Origin: RHKX01 sp041393495
Lineage (GTDB): Bacteria > Actinomycetota > Thermoleophilia > Solirubrobacterales > 70-9
Assembly: GCA_041393495.1 (NCBI GenBank)
Contig: JAWKKA010000015.1
Location: 35,788-99,787, forward strand
Direction: 5' to 3'
Length of the DNA: 64,000 nt
This document shows, piece by piece, positions 1 to 6,566 of the stretch. The notes under the pieces were generated by a model. That model was not told the DNA's origin. It did not search any database and saw only the letters and a program-made list of their open reading frames with translations. The position numbers and the translations under genes are program-made. Each line of letters starts with the position of its first letter. The stretch's first letter is position 1.

Positions 1-1
1 G

Positions 2-718
2 ATCCCGGTTCCCGCCTACCTGATCACCCATCCGACCGTCGGCCCGGTCCTCGTCGACACCGGCCTTCACGCCTCGGTTGCGGCGCAGCCGGCGGCGAAC
101 CTCGGCAAGCTCATCGCCCGCTTCGCGCGACCGCGGATCGAGCCCGGTCGCGACATCCCGTCGCAGCTCCGCGAGCGCGGCCTCGACGAGGGCGATCTCG
201 AGACCGTCGTCCTCACCCACCTGCACTTCGACCATGCCTCCGGCATCGCCGAGTACCCGAACGCCACCTTCGTCCTCGCGAAGGCCGAATGGGAGGCGGC
301 GACAACGGACCCGCGGCCGTTCCTGCGCGGCTACCGACCCGCCCACTACGACTACCTGTTCGACTACCGGACCATCGATTTCGACGGTCCCGGCATCGCC
401 TCCTACGCCAGCTTCGGCCGCAGCTTCGACCTGTTCGGCGACGGCAGCATCAGGCTCGTCCACACGCCCGGCCACAGCGCCGGCCACTGCTCGGTGATCG
501 CCCACCTCCGCGACCGCGACCTCGTCATCGTCGGCGACGCCGCCTACACGCAGTCGCAGCTCGAGGGGGGGCCGCCGCCCGCGCGCCTCGCCGACATGCA
601 CCTCTGGCAGCGCTCGCTGCGGGAGCTTCAGCAGTTCGCCCGCACCTATCCGCGCGCGGAGATCATCCCCGGGCACGATCCGGAACGCTGGAAGACGGTC
701 GCGAAGCGCTACGAGTAG
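2..718 (+). CDS. Metallo-beta-lactamase-fold hydrolase (5' truncated)
   Basis: The start lies before the window. About 238 residues remain, ending in TAG. The metal site is visible: THLHFDHASG (HxHxDH) near residue 72 of the visible part, HTPGHSAGH near 154, GDAAY with its bridging Asp near 178, and a late PGHD histidine near 223. That spacing fits the AHL-lactonase/AttM-like branch of zinc hydrolases, which open lactones or cleave thioesters. The substrate cannot be told from sequence, so quorum quenching is only one possibility. Its last 10 bases overlap the 3' end of the convergent acyltransferase gene. Confidence 0.85.
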   Translation: MPVPAYLITHPTVGPVLVDTGLHASVAAQPAANLGKLIARFARPRIEPGRDIPSQLRERGLDEGDLETVVLTHLHFDHASGIAEYPNATFVLAKAEWEAATTDPRPFLRGYRPAHYDYLFDYRTIDFDGPGIASYASFGRSFDLFGDGSIRLVHTPGHSAGHCSVIAHLRDRDLVIVGDAAYTQSQLEGGPPPARLADMHLWQRSLRELQQFARTYPRAEIIPGHDPERWKTVAKRYE

Positions 719-1476
719 CGCGGCCGGGCTGAAGCTTCGGCCTCGCGGACGCGCCTGATCACGGTCGCGCGGCCGTCGCGCTCGAGCTCCTCGTACATCT
801 CGCGGACATGGGAGAAGATCTCCTGCGCACACTCGAGCTGCTGCTCGCGGGTCGGGTCGGCGACGGCGTCGAAGCTGATCGACTTGCCGTAACGGATCGT
901 GATCTTCGGAAACCGCAGCCGGCGCCAGCTCCTGATCCCCTTGCTGCCGTGGATCGCCACCGGGACCACCGGGACGCCGCTCTCGAGGGCGACGCGGCCG
1001 ACGCCGGGCTTCGCCTCGCCGAGCGTGCCGGTCCGCGAGCGGCCGCCCTCGCAGTAGATCATCACGCAGCCGCCGCGGCGGAGGATCGCGCGGACCGTCT
1101 CGAAGGACTCCTCATCGCGATGCCCGCGGCGGATCGGGAAGACGCCGCCGTACTTGTAGATCGCGTCGAGGACGCGGGAGCGGCGGAACATCTGCGACTT
1201 CGCCATGAACCGGATCTTCCGGCGCAGCCAGACCCCGGCGAGGAAGTGGTCGTAGTTGGAGAAGTGGTTGGCGGCGAGGATCACCGGCCCGCTCGCGGGG
1301 ACGTTGTCGACCTCGATCGGGCGGGTCCGGTAGATCGCGATCGAGATCGGGGTGGTCACCAGGCGGACGAGCTCGTAGACGAAGACCGGGTCGCGGTGGC
1401 GCGAGTATTCGTGGAACTCGTCGAACAGCTCCGCCGGCCGCTCGTCCTTGTACCGCTGTGGCTTGATCTCCGACAT
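709..1476 (-). CDS. 1-acyl-sn-glycerol-3-phosphate acyltransferase family protein
   Basis: A PlsC-type membrane-associated acyltransferase of about 255 residues. It moves an acyl chain to a lysophosphatidate-like acceptor in phospholipid synthesis. Motif I is NHFSNYDHF (the NHx4D catalytic dyad), motif III is EGGRSRTG, and there is a later PVVPVAIHG block, all in family order. I prefer ATG at 1476; a GTG at 1494 would add six residues, and neither has a good Shine-Dalgarno sequence. It is the last gene of a minus-strand run glpK, reductase, acyltransferase, which together suggests glycerol activation and acylation. The acyl donor and acceptor are inferred. Confidence 0.88.
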   Translation of the reverse strand: MSEIKPQRYKDERPAELFDEFHEYSRHRDPVFVYELVRLVTTPISIAIYRTRPIEVDNVPASGPVILAANHFSNYDHFLAGVWLRRKIRFMAKSQMFRRSRVLDAIYKYGGVFPIRRGHRDEESFETVRAILRRGGCVMIYCEGGRSRTGTLGEAKPGVGRVALESGVPVVPVAIHGSKGIRSWRRLRFPKITIRYGKSISFDAVADPTREQQLECAQEIFSHVREMYEELERDGRATVIRRVREAEASARPRYS

Positions 1477-1531
1477 GCTCGATCGCGCGGCCACCCGCGC
1501 ACCTTCCCCCTACCCCGGCGCCGCGCGGCGG

Positions 1532-2626
1532 TTACCGGGACGCCCGCGGCGGCTCCAGCGCCGGGTCGTCCTCGTGGTCGCGGAAGAACGCGACCATCGC
1601 CGGCGCGTACTCGCGGAAGCCCGGGCAGCGCCGGCCCGAGGCGGCCAGCAGCTCGCCGGCCCGGCGCGTGTCGTAGCCGACCGGGTGGTTGAGGTAGCGG
1701 ATCGACTCGGCCGGGACGCCGCCGTAGAAGTCGCGGACGGGACGCAGCCGCAACGCCGCGCTGACGAGCCGCGGCGACACCCGATAGGAAGCCGGCCTCG
1801 CCTCGTAGAGATCGGTGAGCAGCGCGAACATCTGCGCCGAGCTGAGCGGCTCGGGATCGCAGAGGTGGACGGTCGCGCCGGCGGCGGCATCGAGCCGGCC
1901 CAGCTCGACCAGCGCGTCGACGATGAAGTCGACCGGGACGACGTTGAACGGGGACTCGCCGCGGCCGATGTTGGCGACCGCCATCCCCCGTGCCGCGCTC
2001 GCGGCGATGAACCGGAGCATGTAGTAGGGGCCGTCGAACTTCTGGGTCTCGCCGGTCCGCGAGTCGCCGACGACGATCGCCGGCCGGTAGATCGTCGTCG
2101 GGATCCGCTCGAGCTCGCTGCGGACCCAGACCTCGGCCTGGAACTTCGTCGACTCGTAGTGGTTCTTGAAGCCCTGACCGCGGTCGAGCTCGTGCTCGTA
2201 GACGACGCCGGTCCGATCGCCGGACACGTAGGCGGTGCTGACGTAGTTGAGCCGCTCGAGCCGCTCGGCGGCGCGGCAGAACGCGAGCACGTTGCCGGTC
2301 CCCTCGACGTTGACGCGATGCGCGATCGGCGCCGGCACGGCGAGGTCGTAGATCGCGGCGAGGTGGTGGACGACGGTCGCCTCCGCCGCCAGCCGGGCGT
2401 AGCGGTCGCTGCCGAGCGCGAGCTGCGGATCGGTGATGTCGCCGGGCAGGACCTCGATCCGGGGGCCGCCGTCGATCGCGAGAGCTGCCTCGCGCGCGGC
2501 CTCGACCATGCGCGGCTCGACGAGCGCGATCACCCGGTCGTCGGGCTCGCGCTCGAGCAGGGCCGCGACGAGCCGGCGGCCGATGAAGCCGGGAAAGCCG
2601 GTGACGAGGTGGGTGCTCACCGCCAC
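1532..2626 (-). CDS. Extended SDR, thioester/fatty-acyl reductase-like
   Basis: A 364-residue NAD(P)-dependent oxidoreductase. The N-terminal nucleotide motif is TGFPGFIG (GxxGxxG), followed by HLAAIYDL, YVSTAYVSGD and the catalytic YESTKFQAE (YxxxK). The TGFPGF signature and STAY segment resemble thioester-reductase and fatty-acyl-CoA reductase domains more than sugar epimerases. The likely role is reduction of an acyl thioester or a lipid-linked substrate. It starts at GTG 2626; a second GTG six bases downstream is possible. It lies 13 bases after glpK and 37 bases before the acyltransferase gene, so cotranscription is likely. The exact substrate is unknown. Confidence 0.82.
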   Translation of the reverse strand: MAVSTHLVTGFPGFIGRRLVAALLEREPDDRVIALVEPRMVEAAREAALAIDGGPRIEVLPGDITDPQLALGSDRYARLAAEATVVHHLAAIYDLAVPAPIAHRVNVEGTGNVLAFCRAAERLERLNYVSTAYVSGDRTGVVYEHELDRGQGFKNHYESTKFQAEVWVRSELERIPTTIYRPAIVVGDSRTGETQKFDGPYYMLRFIAASAARGMAVANIGRGESPFNVVPVDFIVDALVELGRLDAAAGATVHLCDPEPLSSAQMFALLTDLYEARPASYRVSPRLVSAALRLRPVRDFYGGVPAESIRYLNHPVGYDTRRAGELLAASGRRCPGFREYAPAMVAFFRDHEDDPALEPPRASR

Positions 2627-2639
2627 GAACCCTATGCGC

Positions 2640-4097
2640 CTACCCGCTCGGGCGTGCCCATTCCCGCGAGCGCGCGACCGCCTCGTGCCAGCGCCCGATC
2701 AGCGCTTCGCGCTCGTCCGTCGACATCCGCGGCTCGTAGGCGGCGCGCTGCCGCCAGATCGCGGCCACCGACTCGAGGTCCCAGGCGCCGACGGCGATGC
2801 CGGCGAGGTAGGCGGCGCCGAGCGCGGTCGTCTCGGTGACCTCGGGAACGATGACCGGCACGCCGAGCACGTCGGCCTGAAACTGCATCAGCCACTCGTT
2901 GGCGACCGCGCCGCCGTCGGCGCGCAGCGCGCTGAGGCGTGTGCCCGAGGCGGCCTGCTGGGCGCGCACCGCGTCGACGGTCTGGTAGGCGATCGCCTCG
3001 AGCGTCGCGCGGGCGATCTGCGCGCGGCCGGTGCCGCGGGTCAGTCCGACCAGGGTGCCGCGCGCGTACGGGTCCCACCAGGGGGAGCCGAGGCCGGTCA
3101 GCGCCGGGACGAAGTAGACGTCGTCGTTGCCGTCGAGCGAGGCTGCGAGAGCGGCGGTCTCAGCGGCGTCGTCGATCAGCCCGAGCCCGTCGCGCAGCCA
3201 CTGGACGGCCGACCCGGTCACGAACACGGCCGCCTCGAGCGCGTAGGTCGTGTCGCCGCCGATCCGCCAGGCGATCGTCCCGAGCAGCCCCTCGACCGGG
3301 TCGGGCGCCCGCCTGCCGCTGTTGAGGAGGACGAAGCTGCCGGTGCCGTAGGTGTTCTTCGCATCGCCGGGCGCCAGGCAGGCCTGCCCGAACAGCGCCG
3401 CCTGCTGATCGCCGGCGATCCCCGCGACCGGGACCTCGCCGCCGAACTCGCTGGTCGTCCCGTAGATCTCGGCCGACCCGCGCGGCTCCGGCAGCGCCGC
3501 CGGATCGATGCCGAGCAGCTCGCAGAGGTCGGGGTCCCAGACGCCGGAGGCGATGTCGAGCAGCATCGTTCGCGATGCGTTCGAGAGGTCGGTGACGTGG
3601 ACGCCACAGAGCTTGTGGACGAGCCAGGAGTCGATCGTGCCGAACCGCGCACCGCGGGCGCCGGGGACGTTGGCGAGCAGCCACTCGATCTTCGTGCCCG
3701 AGAAGTAGGGATCGATGACCAGTCCGGTGCGCTCGCGGACGAGGTCGGTGTGGCCCGCTGCGATCAGCTCGGCGCAGCGATCGGCGGTGCGGCGGTCCTG
3801 CCAGACGAGCGCGCGGTGGACCGGCTCGCCGCTCGTCGCATCCCAACCGACGACGGTCTCGCGCTGGTTGGTGATCCCGATCGCGTCGAGGTCGGCGCCG
3901 TCGAGGTCGGCGTCGGCCAGCGCCTCGCGACCGACCCGGCGGGTGAGCTCCCAGATCTCGGTCGCGTCGTGCTCGACCCAGCCGGGACGCGGGAAGTGCT
4001 GGGCGAGCTCGGCGTAGGCGCGGCCGGCGATCCGGCCTGCGCCGTCGAAGACGATGCAGGTGGTGCCGGTCGTGCCCTGGTCGATCGCGAGGATCAC
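2640..4097 (-). CDS. glpK: Glycerol kinase
   Basis: A 485-residue FGGY-family kinase that phosphorylates glycerol to sn-glycerol 3-phosphate with ATP. Visible signatures include the N-terminal AIDQGTTGTTCIVFD phosphate loop, GITNQRETVVGWD, IDSWLVHKL, the GDQQAALFGQ block, and GTGSFVLLN near the ATP site. The length is slightly under the usual 495-500 residues. The start is GTG at 4097. As first gene of the glpK, reductase, acyltransferase run it may feed glycerol 3-phosphate into lipid synthesis. No glycerol facilitator or glpD is adjacent. Confidence 0.95.
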   Translation of the reverse strand: MILAIDQGTTGTTCIVFDGAGRIAGRAYAELAQHFPRPGWVEHDATEIWELTRRVGREALADADLDGADLDAIGITNQRETVVGWDATSGEPVHRALVWQDRRTADRCAELIAAGHTDLVRERTGLVIDPYFSGTKIEWLLANVPGARGARFGTIDSWLVHKLCGVHVTDLSNASRTMLLDIASGVWDPDLCELLGIDPAALPEPRGSAEIYGTTSEFGGEVPVAGIAGDQQAALFGQACLAPGDAKNTYGTGSFVLLNSGRRAPDPVEGLLGTIAWRIGGDTTYALEAAVFVTGSAVQWLRDGLGLIDDAAETAALAASLDGNDDVYFVPALTGLGSPWWDPYARGTLVGLTRGTGRAQIARATLEAIAYQTVDAVRAQQAASGTRLSALRADGGAVANEWLMQFQADVLGVPVIVPEVTETTALGAAYLAGIAVGAWDLESVAAIWRQRAAYEPRMSTDEREALIGRWHEAVARSREWARPSG

Positions 4098-4151
4098 CGC
4101 ACGGCGAGCCTAGATAACTGCGCGACTCGCGGCCAGATCACTGCGCGACTC

Positions 4152-4168
4152 GCAGCCCTCCGGGCTGC
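4152..4168 (-). terminator. Perfect 7-bp stem-loop behind the glycosyltransferase
   Basis: GCAGCCC and GGGCTGC pair perfectly across a three-base loop, 22 bases past the stop of the minus-strand glycosyltransferase. No T-run follows, so intrinsic termination is plausible rather than certain. A 14-base string ACTGCGCGACTCGC occurs twice just beyond it, at about 4117 and 4139, in the glpK leader. Confidence 0.45.
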
Positions 4169-4190
4169 TCGACTGCGCCGGCGGACCGGG

Positions 4191-4898
4191 TCACGCCCCG
4201 GCCCGCCTCCGATCGCGATAAACCGCGACGAAGTCGCGGAGCTGACGGCCGCGGTGGATGAACCCGGCGAGGCTCCGGCCGGTCGCCCGGTGGGCGAGGT
4301 CGAGCTCGATCTCGGTCACCCGGTAGCCGGCGCGGACCGCATCGACGGTCATCCCGACCTCCATCCCGTAGCGCGGGGCAAAGGGCAGAAGCTCGGCGAG
4401 CACGCCCGCCCGCATCGCCCGCTGCCCCGAGATCGGCGCCGTCGTCTCGAGTCCGCAGAGCCTCCGGATCGCCTTGCGAGCGTAGCCCTTGGCGAGCCCG
4501 AGGCCCCCACCGACCTTGTGCTCGAAGGTCGCGATCGCGAGGTCGGCACGGCCGCTCTCGACCGCCTCGACGAGCGGCAGCAGACGACCGGCGGTCGCGG
4601 CGAGGTCGCCGTCGCAGAGCAGCACCGTGGCGTCCGGGTCGAGACCCTCGAGCGCCGCCGTCGCGGCGGCGGTGACGTTGCCGCCCTTGCCGTGCGGGCG
4701 GTTGCGGCCGATCACGGTCGCCCCGGCGGCGAGGGCGACGTCGCGGGTCTCGTCGCCCGACGCGTCGTCGGCGACCCAGAGGCCGATCCCCGGCGAGGCC
4801 TCGCGCAGCGAGCGCAGCGTCGCTCCGATCCGGTCTCCCTCGTCGCGCGCCGCGACGATCGCGATCCGCTTCGCACCGCTCTCAGCCTCGGCCACCAC
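4191..4898 (-). CDS. Family 2 glycosyltransferase
   Basis: A 235-residue GT-A fold glycosyltransferase without obvious membrane spans. It opens with RIAIVAARDEGDRIGATL, typical of GT2, followed by VADDASGDETRDVA, GKGGNVTAA and the metal-binding LLCDGDLAA (DxD-like). A later ETTAPISGQRAMR segment resembles the acceptor loop of polyprenyl-phosphate or glucosyl-3-phosphoglycerate synthases, but it is shorter than the latter. The sugar donor and acceptor are not determinable. It is divergent from the 70-residue biotinyl protein, with only 21 bases between the starts, so their promoters must overlap each other or the coding sequence. Confidence 0.85.
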   Translation of the reverse strand: MVAEAESGAKRIAIVAARDEGDRIGATLRSLREASPGIGLWVADDASGDETRDVALAAGATVIGRNRPHGKGGNVTAAATAALEGLDPDATVLLCDGDLAATAGRLLPLVEAVESGRADLAIATFEHKVGGGLGLAKGYARKAIRRLCGLETTAPISGQRAMRAGVLAELLPFAPRYGMEVGMTVDAVRAGYRVTEIELDLAHRATGRSLAGFIHRGRQLRDFVAVYRDRRRAGA

Positions 4899-4919
4899 CG
4901 GCGACTATTCTGCCGCCCT

Positions 4920-5132
4920 GTGCCGGACATCCCAGCGCACATCACCGGAACCGTCTGGAAGATCGAGGTCGCCGTCGGCGACGAGGTCGAGCTCGACGAC
5001 ACCGTCGTCATCCTCGAGTCGATGAAGATGGAGATGCCGGTCGAGGCCGAGGACGCCGGCACCGTCGCCGAGATCCGCTGCGAGGAGGGCCAGTCGGTGA
5101 GCGAGGGCGACGTGCTGGTGGTCCTCGAGTAG
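4920..5132 (+). CDS. Stand-alone biotinyl (biotin/lipoyl-attachment) domain protein
   Basis: A 70-residue protein made of one biotinyl domain. It contains ILESMKMEMPVEAE, where the lysine of the MKM motif is the expected biotinylation site, followed by GTVAEIRCEEGQSVSEGDVL, the second half of the barrel. It starts at GTG 4920 with no room for an upstream linker. Such free-standing carriers serve as the BCCP subunit of acyl-CoA carboxylases. The carboxylase at 9945-13606 already carries its own biotinyl domain, so this one probably serves another enzyme. The partner is unknown. Confidence 0.88.
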   Translation: MPDIPAHITGTVWKIEVAVGDEVELDDTVVILESMKMEMPVEAEDAGTVAEIRCEEGQSVSEGDVLVVLE

Positions 5133-5142
5133 GTCACCGGTA

Positions 5143-5190
5143 GAGAACGCATGAAAGTGGGCGCATAGCGCCCCCGATCGTGCATTCTTC
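5143..5190. repeat. Palindromic intergenic repeat, family A copy 1
   Basis: An imperfect hairpin between two convergent genes. The left arm is 5143-5164, the loop is ATA at 5165-5167, and the right arm is 5168-5190. The inner GGGCGC/GCGCCC pairing is perfect and the outer GAACGCA/TGCATTC pairing holds with wobble. A clearly related element occurs at 34407-34453, also between convergent genes. It could act as a bidirectional terminator or be a REP-like element. Confidence 0.65.
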
Positions 5191-5211
5191 GGCGGCACCT
5201 CCGGTCCGGAC

Positions 5212-5631
5212 TCAGATCCGGATCGAGCCGTCCGCGGCGAGCGTCCAGTGCGGGTTGTGGGCGACCTCCCAGGGATGCCCGTCGGGATCGACGAAGACGC
5301 CCGAGTAGCCGCCCCAGAAGGTCGCCTCGCCGGGACGGCCGATCGTCGCGCCGGCGGCCTCGGCCTCGGTGAGGACGGCATCGACCTCGGCCGGCGAGCG
5401 GACGTTGTAGGCGAGCGTCACCCCGCCCCAGCCGCCGGGGTCGCTGACCGTGCTGTCGGCGGCGAGCTCGGCGCGGCCCCAGAGCGCCACCGCGATCCCG
5501 CCGCACTGGAAGAAGGCGACGTCCTGGGCGCGCCAGTCGTTGCTCGCCTCCCAGCCGAGCGCCGCGTAGAAGGCGACCGCGCGGGCGAGGTCGGCGACGC
5601 CGAGCGTGACGAGGCTGAGGCGCTGCTCCAC
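5212..5631 (-). CDS. VOC-family (glyoxalase-like) protein
   Basis: A 139-residue protein of the vicinal-oxygen-chelate fold, with two beta-alpha-beta-beta-beta modules. Recognisable segments are LSLVTLGVADLARAVAFYAA at the start of module 1, VALWGRAEL, then EAEAAGATIGRPGEATFWGG and FVDPDGHPWEVAHNP in module 2. These match a common group of glyoxalase/bleomycin-resistance relatives of unknown substrate. GTG 5631 is chosen because similarity begins there; the longer frame back to 5793 crosses a strong hairpin. It lies downstream of the aldehyde dehydrogenase-cupin-lipoprotein genes. Confidence 0.83.
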   Translation of the reverse strand: MEQRLSLVTLGVADLARAVAFYAALGWEASNDWRAQDVAFFQCGGIAVALWGRAELAADSTVSDPGGWGGVTLAYNVRSPAEVDAVLTEAEAAGATIGRPGEATFWGGYSGVFVDPDGHPWEVAHNPHWTLAADGSIRI

Positions 5632-5676
5632 GCACCCAGTATGGCGTTCCGCGGCCTGCCGGCGCCATCCCCCCTC

Positions 5677-5721
5677 GGTGGCGGAGATTTCCACCTCCAT
5701 GAAGAGGAAACGTCCGCCACC
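5677..5721 (-). terminator. Strong 45-base hairpin between lipoprotein and VOC genes
   Basis: Outer arms GGTGGCGGA (5677-5685) and TCCGCCACC (5713-5721) pair perfectly. After a 2x2 internal mismatch, TTTCC (5688-5692) pairs with GGAAA (5706-5710), leaving a 13-base loop. It lies eight bases past the minus-strand lipoprotein stop and 46 bases before the VOC start, so it could be a terminator, an attenuator or an operator. No U-tract follows on the minus strand. Confidence 0.6.
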
Positions 5722-5728
5722 GTGGGCG

Positions 5729-6163
5729 TCAGTCGACGCAGGCGGGGGCGTCGACGCGCCAGCCCGCAGCGCTGCGCTCGAGCAGGAAGCCACCCCGGAG
5801 CTCGCAGTTCGCCTGCGCGTGGTCGGGGCCGGGCCCGATCGAGACGTCGCGCACGCTCACCCGGAAGTCGCCGGGGTCGTAGCCGAACCCGGCGACGGCG
5901 GGCACCGCCGCTGCGCAGGTGTCGACGCCGGCCGATACCTGCCGGCCGATGCGCACCATCCGTCGCTGCCCCCGCTCGGTCATCAGCGCGCACGCGATCT
6001 CCCCGTCGCCGGCCGCGATCGCGGCGGTCATCGCGTTGACCGTCGCCGCGACCTGTTCCTCGTCGCTGCCGCCGAACGTCAGCGTCGGCCCGTCATCGCC
6101 ACCGCAGCCGGGGGCGAGCAGGACGACGCCGATGAGCGCGCTCAGAAGTCCTCGTCGCCCCAC
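5729..6163 (-). CDS. Putative lipoprotein of unknown function
   Basis: A 144-residue exported protein. The N-terminus MGRRGLLSALIGVVLLAPGC is a lipoprotein signal ending in the lipobox LAPGC, so Cys20 would be lipidated and the protein anchored outside the membrane. The mature part is small, with EEQVAATVNAMTAAIAAGDG and three further cysteines (in GEIACALM, VDTCAAAV and ANCELRGG). This resembles the small NTF2-like or Rv0361-type secreted domains common in actinobacteria. It overlaps the 3' end of the cupin gene by 22 bases, so the two are translationally linked. The function is not recognised. Confidence 0.78.
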   Translation of the reverse strand: MGRRGLLSALIGVVLLAPGCGGDDGPTLTFGGSDEEQVAATVNAMTAAIAAGDGEIACALMTERGQRRMVRIGRQVSAGVDTCAAAVPAVAGFGYDPGDFRVSVRDVSIGPGPDHAQANCELRGGFLLERSAAGWRVDAPACVD

Positions 6164-6561
6164 CAGCCGGGCAGCAGCTCGGAGTCGCCGCCGGGATCCT
6201 GGCCGGGAGCCCGGGGGGCGCCGAACGCGAGCAGCTCGAGGCCGTCGGGGCCGGCCTCGAAGTTGCGGGCGAGCGCGGGGGCGACGCGGATCGCATCGAG
6301 CGGGCCGATCTGCATCTCCTCGGCGCCGAGCTTGGCGATGCCACCGCCGGAGAGGACCACGTAGATCTCCTCCTGCTCGCGGTGGCGATGGCCCCAGGGC
6401 TGGCGCCTGCCGGGCTCGATCCGCTGGTAGCTGAGCCCCGACCTCTGGAGGTCCAGCGAGCCGGCGGCGAAGTGGGCGGCGAGCCCCTCGACGCCGGCCC
6501 CGGCGGCGGCGTCAGGGACGTCCTCGCGCAGGTTCGCCTTCGTGAAGCTTCCGCCTGCCAC
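6142..6561 (-). CDS. Cupin-domain protein
   Basis: A single-domain cupin of about 139 residues. The metal-binding motif 1 is GHRHREQEEIYVVLSGGG (G(X)5HXH-type with the trailing Glu), and motif 2 is spread over GPLDAIRVAPALARNFEAG. It starts at GTG 6561, five bases after the aldehyde dehydrogenase stop, and overlaps the lipoprotein gene downstream, which makes an operon. Cupins of this size are sugar isomerases, dioxygenases or small-molecule sensors. Which one applies here cannot be told, but the pairing with an aldehyde dehydrogenase suggests a catabolic role. Confidence 0.83.
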   Translation of the reverse strand: MAGGSFTKANLREDVPDAAAGAGVEGLAAHFAAGSLDLQRSGLSYQRIEPGRRQPWGHRHREQEEIYVVLSGGGIAKLGAEEMQIGPLDAIRVAPALARNFEAGPDGLELLAFGAPRAPGQDPGGDSELLPGWWGDEDF

Positions 6562-6566
6562 CGCGC

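Noticed and set aside
4098..4190. A small gene between glpK and the glycosyltransferase
   Set aside because: Only a short direct repeat and a 7-base hairpin are visible; there is no start with a ribosome site.
2433..5132. A plus-strand open frame of 899 codons across SDR, glpK and glycosyltransferase genes
   Set aside because: It is antisense to three well-recognised genes and its product is Arg/Ala/Gly-rich low complexity. Only its last 70 codons (biotinyl domain, from GTG 4920) are real. GC-rich third positions create such shadows.
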